Assembly (NCBI GenBank): GCA_051745935.1
Contig: JBNJEM010000006.1
Coordinates: 1-36,725, forward strand
Direction: 5' to 3'
DNA length: 36,725 nt
DNA from: JBNJEM01 sp051745935
Lineage (GTDB): Bacteria; Planctomycetota; Planctomycetia; Pirellulales; Pirellulaceae
The position numbers and the translations under genes were made by a program. A model generated the notes under the pieces. That model searched no databases. It was not told the DNA's origin and saw only the letters and a list, made by a program, of their open reading frames with translations. Positions 1 through 8,244 of this stretch are shown here, one piece after another. The stretch's first letter is position 1; each line of letters starts with the position of its first letter.

Positions 1-247
1 CGCGAAATCTTCCACTCTTCAATCAAGCACGCGCGACAAACTCGGGACAACCCACTTGTTCTATTTTGTCCGATTTTCGGGTTTTTCATCAGCCCAGGGG
101 GCGGCCCTGGCGGCTTTCTGGTCAACGGACGAACGTGGCTTGCAATCACGTGTAAGGTCGCCCATACTGGACAGTATTTGAACATGTGGTCAATACGGCG
201 CTCTGCATTCACAAGAGCTGTCTGGAATGGAACTGTGGAATGGAACT

Positions 248-1150
248 ATGGCTGACAAACAAGAATTGGTGATGGCGCTGGCCAAGCTGATGGTCGCCGC
301 CGCCTGGGCCGACCGAGAGATCGCCGGTGCCGAGGTCAATTGCCTCAAGGACCTGTTGTTTCGGATCCCCGAGCTCGATGGCCGCCAGTGGGCGCGCCTG
401 GAGATCTACATGGACTCTCCGGTGGGAGAGCAGGAGCGGCAGCGATTGCTCCATGAGCTGGTCAAGCGGATTTCCACGGAGGACGACAAGCGGCTCGCCA
501 TATCGATGCTCGAGGAAGTTGGCACGGCCGACGGCGTTTTGACAGAGGATGAGAAAGCGGTGATTGACGAAATCAAACAGGAAATCGAGGCCGCTCCGGT
601 TGGACTGGTCGGCTCGTTATCCAAGCTGCTCAACAGGGCCCTGGGCCGCCGCTCGCAGACTCTGGCCAACGTTCCGAATCGAGAAGACCATTTCCATGAC
701 TTTATCCATAACCAAGTTTACTATCGGCTTCGCCAGCGGCTGGCCAAGCAGCCGTCGGAGCTGGATCTGCCCGAAGCAAAATGTCGCACTCTTTGCGCGG
801 GAGGGGGCCTACTGGCGCGGATCGCTCACGTCGACGAGCACGTTGCGGATGAGGAGTTCAATGTCATTGTCGGGGCCATTCAAAACAACTGGGATCTCGC
901 TGAGGAAGAGGCCGCGTTCGTCGCCGAGGTCGCCGTCTCCGAAGCGGCCAGGGGCATGGATCTGTTTCGATTAAGTCGCGAGTTCTTTGAGGGGACCGAC
1001 CATGAGCAGCGGAAGAGATTCGTCGTCGTCCTGTTCGAGGTGGCCAAGGCTCACGATGGCAGATCGGAAGCGGAGACGGAGGAAATCCGCCACATCGCTC
1101 GAATGCTGCGCGTGCCCCACGGTGACTTTATCGAGGCCAAGCTCAAATAA
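248..1150 (+). CDS. TerB-like duplicated helical protein
   Basis: This cytosolic, all-helical protein of about 300 residues appears to hold two TerB-like units. Acidic DG-containing turns characteristic of TerB (ADREIAG, ADGVLTEDE, HVADEEF, HDGRSEAE) recur at about residues 20, 95, 200 and 280. TerB domains are linked to metal and stress-response complexes, and the partner here is unknown. No signal peptide or membrane span is visible. I prefer the start at MADKQ. An in-frame ATG 21 bases upstream (227) is possible, and neither has a clear ribosome site. The leader contains a 13-base tandem duplication. It is the left neighbour of the kinase/AAA+/Hsp70 island, separated from it by a broken exchanger gene, so membership in that system is inferred. 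The family call is moderate and rests on the residue pattern only. Confidence 0.72.
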   Translation: MADKQELVMALAKLMVAAAWADREIAGAEVNCLKDLLFRIPELDGRQWARLEIYMDSPVGEQERQRLLHELVKRISTEDDKRLAISMLEEVGTADGVLTEDEKAVIDEIKQEIEAAPVGLVGSLSKLLNRALGRRSQTLANVPNREDHFHDFIHNQVYYRLRQRLAKQPSELDLPEAKCRTLCAGGGLLARIAHVDEHVADEEFNVIVGAIQNNWDLAEEEAAFVAEVAVSEAARGMDLFRLSREFFEGTDHEQRKRFVVVLFEVAKAHDGRSEAETEEIRHIARMLRVPHGDFIEAKLK

Positions 1151-1258
1151 ACCTTGGCCCACGTCCGTCTGACGATCGCCCTGAATTCATCTCGGCTGCC
1201 CGTGCCGAGGGAGAGCGACATGACTGCGCAGGCTCGCACCCACCGGTTCCCCGCGGGG

Positions 1259-1753
1259 CTAGGCCCGGAAAAGCGGCGGAGCTATGACACGGACTTCGAC
1301 GTAGATGATATACAAAACCACTAACGGGTAGGCGTGCTTGTATTTGAACCAGCCCTTGGAAAGGGCAAGAAAGGCCACCGCCGCCAATATGGGCAGGCAC
1401 CAGAGATAGACGGGAAAGAGAAACTGCATTCGTCCAGTGGTGTAGATCTCCATCGGTTCGCCAAGTCTGATCGCCCGAAATCCCGAAAACGCAAGATCAA
1501 TGACGTTGGAACCAAAGAGCATGCCAAGGAGCGCGCTTTTGTTGTTTTTCACGGCATAGCGGTACGTCATCATGAATTCGGGAAAGCCGCTGACGTAAGA
1601 CGTAAACATGGTCAATACGCCTCCCACGGAAACACATCCCAGTGTGGCGATGTTGAATGTAGCGCCGAGACATTCGCGCACGAACACCACCAGGGCAAAA
1701 ACCAGGAAGGCATAGATAAAACCGTTCGCGACCAGATCTCTTGCCCAAGGCAA
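1259..1753 (-). pseudogene. C-terminal half of a Na+/Ca2+-exchanger-like (CaCA) protein
   Basis: The reading frame encodes about five hydrophobic segments and an alpha-repeat-like stretch (TSYVSGFPEFMMTY followed by GSNVIDLAFSGF), as in the second half of CaCA cation exchangers. Family members have about ten membrane spans and two alpha repeats; only one is present here. The apparent start is a TTG. The same frame continues upstream through an acidic linker (PRRPEAE, stop, EEEEEAPIP), interrupted by a single TAA where Glu would fit. It then runs into the 3' end of the kinase gene, so the N-terminal half is missing. I read this as a remnant truncated by rearrangement at the edge of the kinase operon. 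A stand-alone short membrane protein is less likely. Confidence 0.6.
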
Positions 1754-1877
1754 CGGAGACGCGGGGATCGGAGCTTCCTCTTCCTCCTCTTATTCTGCCT
1801 CTGGACGCCGCGGTCGACGGACTTTCCCACTTTCATCGGAGCGTGGGCAACGGGAAGTGAGCGCGGCCCTGATGGTC

Positions 1878-3017
1878 TTAGTCGTCGACTAGTTTTGATC
1901 CGCATTTGCAGCAGAATCGATATTCGGCTGGATTCGTTGTGCCGCACTTGCCACACTCCTTGTCTCTCTGCTGCCGTTCGCCACAACGTGTACAGAAACA
2001 ATATTCCGCAGAAATCTCCCAGCCACAACGACAGCACCTTTGCGGCCTCATGGTCTGCTGGAATGGTTGTTTCCCAATTACCGTGCCGCAAACAACGCAG
2101 CGCAGAAGTTTCCGGTTTGCAATATAGCCACAGGTGGGACAAGGTGCGGGGAAGCCCCACTCACGAGCTAACCGGCGCTGGATAGCGCGGAGTTCTTGTA
2201 CGAGAGCGCGCGCCGATTCAGGGCGGTCTTCCGGAGCCTTCATCAGGCAGCGCATAATCAAACCTGCCAGCCCCGGGTCTACGTCCGGCCGGTACGTGCA
2301 AACCGGTTCCGGCGTGATGTACAAGGTCTGAAACATGATTTCCGTCGGAGTCGCCGCTGGAAAGGGGCGCATTCCGGCGACCATTTCATACAGCACGACG
2401 CCGAGAGAATAGATATCCGCCTTGCTCGTTACTGCATGAGCGTCCTTCCATTGTTCTGGTGGCATGTATGGGAATGTCCCCATTGCATTGCCGGATAACG
2501 TGAGCTTGCAGTCGTCCTGAGCTCTCGCCAGCCCAAAATCAGTGAGCTTGGCAACGCCGTTTCGGGCGACCATTACGTTGCCTGGTTTAAGGTCGCGATG
2601 AACGACCCCCACGTTGCCGCCGGGCATCAGGCATTCGTGCGCGAATGCTAATCCCTCTGCCATCTGGATGGCAAAGGCGATCACTTGCACCAGGGACAAC
2701 CCGGCTGGTTCGGAACTTACGATCCGTTCTAGACTGAGGCCGTCTATGTACTCCAAGATCAACAATGGTTGTTTGCCTCGCTGAAAAGAGACGGCGTGAA
2801 CGATGTTCCCGTGAGTGCCCAGGTTTATCCACGTTCTCGCCTCTCGTTCAAAACGGACCGCTGCAATGTCGTCCTCGAGGAGTTCATCTCTGAGAGTCTT
2901 GATAGCGAAAGTCTTCTGGCTCACCTGGTCAAATACAATGTATACGTATCCCATGCCACCAGCGAGACGCATGCGAACTTCATATTGGTTGTTGATCAGG
3001 TCTTTTATCTCGTACAT
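1878..3017 (-). CDS. Ser/Thr protein kinase with C-terminal zinc ribbons
   Basis: This is a Hanks-type kinase of about 379 residues. It has a glycine loop (AGGMGYVY, about 19-26), a catalytic Lys in FAIK (about 40), HRDLKPGN (about 140-147), DFG (about 160-162) and a PPEQW activation-end motif, so it looks catalytically competent. From about residue 290 it carries six CxxC-type pairs forming about three zinc-ribbon units, ending in CGKCG and CCKCG. There is no membrane span, which suggests a soluble kinase docking through its ribbons. The frame opens further upstream at a TTG (3095) that would overlap the preceding gene. The ATG at 3017 puts the kinase fold at its usual distance from the N-terminus. 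It is the last gene of the leftward operon, after the zinc-ribbon/FGE-fold gene. Plausible targets are the FHA, Hsp70 or ClpA-like partners (inference). Confidence 0.9.
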   Translation of the reverse strand: MYEIKDLINNQYEVRMRLAGGMGYVYIVFDQVSQKTFAIKTLRDELLEDDIAAVRFEREARTWINLGTHGNIVHAVSFQRGKQPLLILEYIDGLSLERIVSSEPAGLSLVQVIAFAIQMAEGLAFAHECLMPGGNVGVVHRDLKPGNVMVARNGVAKLTDFGLARAQDDCKLTLSGNAMGTFPYMPPEQWKDAHAVTSKADIYSLGVVLYEMVAGMRPFPAATPTEIMFQTLYITPEPVCTYRPDVDPGLAGLIMRCLMKAPEDRPESARALVQELRAIQRRLAREWGFPAPCPTCGYIANRKLLRCVVCGTVIGKQPFQQTMRPQRCCRCGWEISAEYCFCTRCGERQQRDKECGKCGTTNPAEYRFCCKCGSKLVDD

Positions 3018-3073
3018 GGGATACGCCGTTGCAAGCGGGTAGTTTGCATTGAAGACAGAGAATCGATGTGAGG

Positions 3074-4120
3074 TTAACGTTTCATGCGGACGCAACGAAA
3101 ACCAATGTCACTCGAAGAACTGTTCGGATGCGCGTAGTTCCTGGCGGCACAGCGTCCCAGTTCGGCGGCTTTGTCTCGGAAGCTTGCACCACGCACCACG
3201 TTCATCGTGACGAGCATCGTCTGCCGCAGCTCCCTGGGATCGGGACCCGCCGCCTCCGTGCTGCCATAGTAATCGGCCGCGTAGTAGTCGAGACACCATT
3301 CCCGCACATTGCTTCCCATGTAGAACAAACCCATGTCATTGGGTGTTGCCGCATCGATTGGCATGACCCGACGCCGATCACATTCAAGCGTGTTACAATG
3401 AGTCGGGATGATTTCGTCTCCCCAGGGATAAAGACGCTCGGGCGATGCGCCGCGCGCGGCTCGCTCCCATTGTGCTTCCGAGGGCAGAGAATATGTGTCG
3501 GGTGGCAGCCCCTCTTGCTCCGCTCGCCAACGGCAGTAATTCAGGCAATCGCCATGAGATACGAACACGACCGGATCTTGATCGCCATCGGCGATTTCCG
3601 GACGAAGACGCCGGTGCCGTGGATCGAACCGTTCGTATTCGAGGTTCGAAACCGCGCAGCGGTCGATATAGAAGAAAGATAGTTGAACCTGATGGCGAGG
3701 GTGCTCGTCGTCATGGCCCACGTCGGAGGGCGACCCCATGGCAAACCACCCGGATGGGATCCCTATCATCTCGCGTAGCGACTCGGAAGGAGATTCCTGG
3801 ACGGCTCCTGCGTCACTAGACTTGCCGGACGGCGTTTCCACGGCGGCGGATGAATTCCTCGGCTGGTGGGCGAGCCCGTTATCCGTCGGTTTACCGGGGG
3901 AAACAGGTTGCCGTGACGCGGTGGGAGGTGGACTGACCGCGGAATCACGGAGTTCACAGCCGCAGATGCCGCAAAACGCCGCGCTGGATGGCATCATCGA
4001 TCCACACTTCGGGCATTTGACTTCCCCGGAGTTGTCAGACGCTGCCTGGAGTCCGGCGCCGCACTTCCCACAAAAGGCCATACCATCCAAATTCTCAAAA
4101 CCACACTTGCAGCAGCGCAT
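3074..4120 (-). CDS. Zinc-ribbon protein with FGE-sulfatase (SUMF1-like) domain
   Basis: The N-terminus has two zinc ribbons: CCKCGFENLDGMAFCGKCG (residues about 3-21) and a second CPKCG...CGICG unit. A Pro/Ser-rich linker of about 70 residues follows. The C-terminal FGE-sulfatase fold shows MIGIPSGWFAMGS, LPSEAQWERAARG, YPWGDE, NVREWCLDYY, VVRGASF and GFRCVR. The Cys pair that catalyses formylglycine formation in true FGE is not visible near RGASFRD. This suggests a binding or structural role, as in many kinase-linked SUMF1-like proteins. The ATG at 4120 has a GGAGA ribosome site eight to nine bases upstream and is preferred to the GTG at 4165. It is third in the leftward operon and shares zinc ribbons with the downstream kinase, so the two may bind each other or a common partner (inference). 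Confidence 0.85.
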   Translation of the reverse strand: MRCCKCGFENLDGMAFCGKCGAGLQAASDNSGEVKCPKCGSMMPSSAAFCGICGCELRDSAVSPPPTASRQPVSPGKPTDNGLAHQPRNSSAAVETPSGKSSDAGAVQESPSESLREMIGIPSGWFAMGSPSDVGHDDEHPRHQVQLSFFYIDRCAVSNLEYERFDPRHRRLRPEIADGDQDPVVFVSHGDCLNYCRWRAEQEGLPPDTYSLPSEAQWERAARGASPERLYPWGDEIIPTHCNTLECDRRRVMPIDAATPNDMGLFYMGSNVREWCLDYYAADYYGSTEAAGPDPRELRQTMLVTMNVVRGASFRDKAAELGRCAARNYAHPNSSSSDIGFRCVRMKR

Positions 4121-4302
4121 GCAGCCGTCTCCTCGAACAAACGGATGCTGAGGGGGCCCCAGCACAATAACTCACCGATTGGGACGGGCTGCGGCTGCGA
4201 GCGTCACGCGCCATCGACTTCTGAGCCACCACGCCCGCTTCCACTTCCTCCGCAGCCTTCTGCTCGTCGCGTCCAGCTCGGCAATTCACTCTGCAGCGTC
4301 CC

Positions 4303-4677
4303 CTAAATGACAGACTTTGACTCGGGGTGTTTCTCCTGCCCGCTTTGCCCACTAGGCTCGGGTTCGGACACACGACAGACGAACTCTGTATGCCCAATGC
4401 AAACGACGTCGGCTGGGCCGATTTTGCGTTTGTTGGTAATCTTATCCCCGTTGACGAGCGTACCACCGTCACTCTCCAAATCCTCGATCCAGACCCCATC
4501 CGCCGCGCACTGAATCCTCGCGTGTTTTCCGGAGACAACGGTATCGGAGGCGACGACGAGATCAACCCCCCGCTCGGATCCAATAATCGCCTCTCCAGAG
4601 TCGAGCCGTCTCACGTCACCATCGTGGGGACCGCTGAGGAATTCGACCTCGAAACGGAACTCAGATTTGCCTACCAA
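4303..4677 (-). CDS. FHA domain protein
   Basis: This 124-residue protein is essentially one forkhead-associated domain, a phosphothreonine-peptide reader. The core shows AIIGSERGVDLVV, then VVSGKHARI and DGGTLVNGDKI. The conserved Ser and His of the SxxH segment and the NG turn are present. The Arg that normally follows the first Gly (GR) is replaced by Ser, so phosphopeptide affinity may be altered. The start is a TTG, decided by a perfect AGGAGG ribosome site eight bases upstream. It lies 25 bases after the ClpA-like gene in the leftward operon that ends with a kinase. A likely role is to bring phosphorylated partners to the unfoldase (inference). Confidence 0.88.
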   Translation of the reverse strand: MVGKSEFRFEVEFLSGPHDGDVRRLDSGEAIIGSERGVDLVVASDTVVSGKHARIQCAADGVWIEDLESDGGTLVNGDKITNKRKIGPADVVCIGHTEFVCRVSEPEPSGQSGQEKHPESKSVI

Positions 4678-4702
4678 CGTCTTGGCCTCCTATTTTTCCA
4701 CG

Positions 4703-6997
4703 TCATTCAGCGTTTACTTCGATTCTCTCATCCCGCAGTTCCGCCACCACCTGGAAAGATGCGCCCGGGGCCTCGTGAACCATCAGCTCCACGACTCGGT
4801 TCAAGATGCGATCGCGAAGCAATCGTTTCATGGGCGGGACGCCTTGATCCGTGCCAGCCTCGCGGACCAATGCCTCGCGGACTGCGTCCCTGACCGTCAA
4901 GTCAACGCCGCGGGCTCGAAGATTGTCTGCCATTTCCTCCACAAGGCAGTCAAGTATCCTCCGCATCACGGACCGACTCAAGGGATTGAAGCAGATGATT
5001 CGATCGATTCGATTAAGGAATTCCGGCCGGAAGTGTTTCCGGCAGGCATCCCACGCTGCCTCAACTCGCTTTGCCTCTCGTGACTCGGGGTCTTTGGCCC
5101 GCGGCTGAAATCCGAACCCCGCTTCCTCGTCATAGGCTTCGGCGCCGAGGTTGCTGGTCATCACAAAAAAGGCTTGGCGACAGTCAATCACGTTTCCCCG
5201 GCTGTCGGACAATCGGCCGCTGCCGAATACTTGCAAGAACACGTCGCACACCCGCGGATGCGCCTTCTCGATTTCGTCGAGCAACACCAGGCTGAAAGGC
5301 CTAGCGCGTAGCGACCGGGTCAACTGTCCCTGCTCATCGTGGCCCACGTAGCCGGGAGGCGCGCCGATCAGTCGACTTACATGGTGGGCTTCCATGAATT
5401 CGGAGAGGTCTATGCGGATCAGGGCCTCCTTCAGGCCGAAAAATTCATGGGCCAAATGTTGGGCCAGCGCAGTTTTACCAACCCCTGTTGGCCCGGTAAA
5501 CAGAAAAACCGCTTGGGGCCGCTCGTCTTCCCGCAATCCCAGCCGGATTTCTCGCAACGCATTGGTCACCGCCGCTACGGCTTCCTCTTGTCCCTGAATG
5601 CCCCTCGCCAGTGCGTGTTCCAGGTTTGCCAGCCGTTCCAGCTCGTTCTCGGTCAGACTAGCCACCGGAATACCGGTACGGTCCGACACCGCCCGTGCCA
5701 CAGGCTCAGCAGTGACGATGAGGGCACTTTCCACGCCCTCAACGACACCAGTTGGGACCGTAACTCGGGTACACGCATCGTCCAGCAAATCGATCGATTT
5801 ATCCGGCTGGTGGCGCTCCGACTCGTAACGCGCCGAGAGCCGGACCGCGGCCCGAACGGCCTCATCGGCAATGGAGACCCCATGATGTTGCTCCAAACGA
5901 GATTTCAGCCCATGGAGGATTTGCAGAGTGGTGTTCTCGTCGGGTTCGTTCAGCATGATCGGCTGGAAACGCCGGGAGAGCGCCGAGTCCGGTTCGATGT
6001 GCTTGCGATACTCTCGCAGCGTGGTCGCTGCGATGCACCTGATTTCTCCCCGCGCCAAGGCCGGCTTCAGCACGTTGGCGGCATCCATGTTGTTCCCGGC
6101 CGCGCCACCTCCGATTGCCTGGTGGAACTCATCCAAGAACAGAATCACGTCCGGACGAGCAGCCAGCTCCGCGAGAATCAATTCAATCCGTTTTTCAAAC
6201 TCGCCCCGATATTGCGTCCCCGCCACAAGAGAACTTAAAGAGAGTTCCATGATGCGAGAACTCGCCAAACTGGTGGGGGTTCGGCCGGCCACGATCCATT
6301 GAGCAAGTCCTTCCACCAAGGCCGTCTTGCCAGTGCCCGGCTCACCCACGATGATCGGGTTCGGCTTCGTCTGTCGCGTGAGCGTTCGCGCGAGCATCTG
6401 CAATTCGCGCTGGCCGCCGACGTACGGCGAGAGTTCGTTTTCAGAAGCCAGTTGGGTCAGATCGCGCCCAAAGTGCTCCAGGATCGATTCTCTGCCGCCA
6501 CCCGTCCTTCCCACTTGCCCGGCTTCGGATGCCGCTTCGAACTTCATTTCCACACCGCCTTCTTCCTCTCCTTGCGGCTTGGTTGGTCCTAAAGACTCCC
6601 CCCCCGCGGAGCTTTTCTCGGCAGGCAAAATCGCTCGTATTGTATGGCCTCGACGATCTTCAAAGAATGCAGCCAGAAAATGCAGCTCTGACGGCGGCTT
6701 GCCCGCTTCACGTTCGGCAAGGTACGTCGCCCGGCGCGAGATCCTCCTCAACCGCGGCGTATGTTGAAGAAGACCACTCCAGTCCTCGTCTGGCTTCCAG
6801 TAATGCAGCAGTCCGCGGACTCGTGTCATGGCCTCCGCCAACACGACCCCGTGCTTGGCCGTGAACTGGGCGACTTGAGGTCCACCATGCTTGGCAATCG
6901 CCAGAAACAAATGCTCCGTGCCGACAAAGAAACAGCGAGCCCTACGGCTTTCGTCCTCCGCCAACATCAGAGTCTTGGGTAACATTCCCCTGCTCAA
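4703..6997 (-). CDS. ClpA/ClpC-type double AAA+ unfoldase without M-domain
   Basis: This is an ATP-driven ring unfoldase of about 764 residues. A Clp-N repeat domain occupies about 1-125, followed by a charged linker. AAA-1 has GEPGTGKT (about 218-225), ILFLDE and pore loop YRGEF. AAA-2 has GPTGVGKT (about 502-509), LVLLDEIEKAH, pore loop GYVG and arginine-finger FLNRIDR. Between SIDLLDDA and TGIPV there are only about 30 residues, so the ClpB M-domain that binds Hsp70 is absent. This makes it ClpA-like. A GFGF sequence lies where ClpA/ClpC carry the IGL/VGF ClpP-docking loop. The frame opens at GTG 7027. I prefer TTG 6997, which has AAGGAGA about eight bases upstream. It is the first gene of the leftward operon, divergent from the Hsp70 operon, so a shared protein-remodelling task is likely. 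No ClpP is encoded nearby. Confidence 0.9.
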   Translation of the reverse strand: MSRGMLPKTLMLAEDESRRARCFFVGTEHLFLAIAKHGGPQVAQFTAKHGVVLAEAMTRVRGLLHYWKPDEDWSGLLQHTPRLRRISRRATYLAEREAGKPPSELHFLAAFFEDRRGHTIRAILPAEKSSAGGESLGPTKPQGEEEGGVEMKFEAASEAGQVGRTGGGRESILEHFGRDLTQLASENELSPYVGGQRELQMLARTLTRQTKPNPIIVGEPGTGKTALVEGLAQWIVAGRTPTSLASSRIMELSLSSLVAGTQYRGEFEKRIELILAELAARPDVILFLDEFHQAIGGGAAGNNMDAANVLKPALARGEIRCIAATTLREYRKHIEPDSALSRRFQPIMLNEPDENTTLQILHGLKSRLEQHHGVSIADEAVRAAVRLSARYESERHQPDKSIDLLDDACTRVTVPTGVVEGVESALIVTAEPVARAVSDRTGIPVASLTENELERLANLEHALARGIQGQEEAVAAVTNALREIRLGLREDERPQAVFLFTGPTGVGKTALAQHLAHEFFGLKEALIRIDLSEFMEAHHVSRLIGAPPGYVGHDEQGQLTRSLRARPFSLVLLDEIEKAHPRVCDVFLQVFGSGRLSDSRGNVIDCRQAFFVMTSNLGAEAYDEEAGFGFQPRAKDPESREAKRVEAAWDACRKHFRPEFLNRIDRIICFNPLSRSVMRRILDCLVEEMADNLRARGVDLTVRDAVREALVREAGTDQGVPPMKRLLRDRILNRVVELMVHEAPGASFQVVAELRDERIEVNAE

Positions 6998-7044
6998 TTT
7001 AGGGTCTCCTTTGACCGGGTTCCCCACACCTGCGCCGCGCCCTT

Positions 7045-7073
7045 TTTACACGGCAGCGGGTCGAGAGAATCAA
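7045..7073 (-). promoter_or_regulatory. Putative sigma-70-like promoter for the leftward AAA+/FHA/kinase operon
   Basis: On the minus strand TTGATT (7068-7073) and TGTAAA (7045-7050) are separated by 17 bases, about 50 bases upstream of the ClpA-like start. The -10 element matches the consensus in four of six positions only, so this is a weak prediction. Confidence 0.35.
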
Positions 7074-7388
7074 ACCCGTGCCATTTAAGTTATCGCATCG
7101 GGCAGCAGATGTGAAGTCGGCCGAGACCACGGAGAGGACGATCCCACCCCCCCTCTGCAGAGGGCAAGCTCCCGAAGACGTCGGCAGAGTGGGAGCACAA
7201 AGCATCGAAGCCGCCAGCGGGAACGCGGCGCGAAACGCGCTCGTATCCGATCAGCCATCTGTCGCGAACGCGTATCCGAACGTTGCCGGGATCAGGTCCT
7301 GCTCAGGTAAGACGTCGGCAAGCGCGAGCCGGGGGCAGGAGCCCGGTCAGAAACCGGCCCGCCGAGTGATGGGTTCTCACAATCGTTA

Positions 7389-7496
7389 TATACCGGTCGC
7401 GGATGACTTTCTCCGCCGCGAGTCCGACCACCGGGAGGACGGCTTGCGTCGGGCAGCGTGCCCCCCCCCCGGAAAAATCCAACCGCCTCAAATATA
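7389..7496 (+). repeat. Dispersed repeat, copy 1 (inverted partner at 19989-20092)
   Basis: The first 67 bases (7389-7455) match the reverse complement of 20092-20026 with only two differences. After a 15-base stretch with a run of ten C, a second block (7471-7496) matches again with one difference. The two copies differ in length by four bases in the C-rich spacer. The two copies lie on either side of the Hsp70 operon in opposite orientation. Confidence 0.85.
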
Positions 7497-7497
7497 C

Positions 7498-7526
7498 TTG
7501 ACGCCAGCAGGGGGACAACCCATAAT
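7498..7526 (+). promoter_or_regulatory. Putative sigma-70-like promoter of the Hsp70 operon
   Basis: TTGACG (7498-7503) and CATAAT (7521-7526) are separated by exactly 17 bases; each matches the consensus in five of six positions. The predicted transcript would start near 7533, about 100 bases before the first Hsp70 start. The -35 element abuts the end of the dispersed repeat; the other copy of the repeat has diverged at this point (CTGGCC in place of TTGACG). Confidence 0.6.
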
Positions 7527-7625
7527 GGCCCCTTATCTTGTCAACAATTGAAACCGAGGATGCCTTGCGCGGAGTTGCCGCCAGTTGATGAGCTGGCACC
7601 TCACTTCAGTAAACTCGACTGAGGG

Positions 7626-8052
7626 CAACATGCCACTTCCCGTGGGAATTGATTTGGGGACGACGAATTCGGTGATCTCGGTCTACCGGCGTGGTCGGCC
7701 GGAGACGCTACGTGTCGATGGGGACTTCGCGATGCCATCGGCTGTTTGCTTTCGTGACAAACGGACGACACTGGTCGGGGTCAAGGCGTTGGGGATGGCC
7801 ATGATTCGGCCGGAAAGCACCATCCTGTCGGTGAAGCGGCGCATGGGAGATCGCCGGGCCACGTATTCGATCGACGGGTCGCGGCATACGCCGGTCGACA
7901 TCTCCGCCATGATTTTGCGGAAGCTCTGTGAGGGGCACGAGGATGATTTGGGAGGGGCATCGCGTGACGCAGTCATTACGGTGCCGGCCTATTTCACGGA
8001 TAACCAGCGGCGTGATACCAAACTGGCGGGCGAGAAGGCCGGCCTGAACGTC
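7626..8052 (+). repeat. 427-bp direct duplication, copy 1 (Hsp70 5' end)
   Basis: This segment matches 8245-8671 at every position I compared except one (A in copy 1, G in copy 2, giving Asn versus Asp in YFTDNQ/YFTDDQ). The offset is 619 bases. Identity begins four bases before the start codon and stops abruptly inside codon 141, where the downstream sequences become unrelated. Confidence 0.95.
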
Positions 8053-8091
8053 AAGGGGCAATTGAGCACGACCATCAAGCTGCCTGACTAG
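7630..8091 (+). pseudogene. Truncated Hsp70 (N-terminal ATPase fragment fused to a C-terminal tail)
   Basis: The frame encodes 153 residues. The first 141 are the start of an Hsp70 ATPase domain, with DLGTTNS phosphate loop 1 and the catalytic Lys in SVKRRMG. Phosphate loop 2 (DLGGGTFD), the adenosine motif and the substrate domain are missing. The last 12 residues (KGQLSTTIKLPD) resemble the very end of the next Hsp70 (VRAEIRLPD). The gene therefore looks like an Hsp70 that lost its middle by internal deletion. It cannot bind ATP as an intact Hsp70. It follows the predicted promoter directly, so a short product may still be made. Start ATG 7630 has GAGGG just upstream. Confidence 0.75.
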
Positions 8092-8244
8092 CCGCGGCAG
8101 GGGACGAGGGGGGTGGGGGCAGGAGCTTCTATTCTTTGCTTGGACAGCGGCAGCAAAGCGTCGAAGCGGAAGAGCCAATTATTGTTGCGTGAGCGCCGCT
8201 GGGTGGGTAAGGTACTCAAGGTCAAGTAACAGAGCCGGGGGTTT

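Larger units (their letters stand above)
7028..7629. other. Divergent intergenic region between the two chaperone operons
   Basis: This 0.6-kb region separates the leftward AAA+ operon from the rightward Hsp70 operon. It holds one copy of an inverted dispersed repeat (7389-7496), a run of ten C (7461-7470), a good candidate promoter for the Hsp70 side (7498-7526) and a weaker one for the AAA+ side (7045-7073). No heat-shock CIRCE-type inverted repeat was seen. An open frame crosses the region but shows no recognisable protein. Confidence 0.6.

Noticed and set aside
1334..2185. A 283-codon plus-strand frame across the exchanger remnant and kinase end
   Set aside because: It lies antisense to recognisable membrane and zinc-ribbon sequence and has no motif of its own.
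7078..7551. A 157-residue open frame in the divergent intergenic region
   Set aside because: No ribosome site or motif; it runs through a dispersed repeat and a run of ten C, and covers both predicted promoters.
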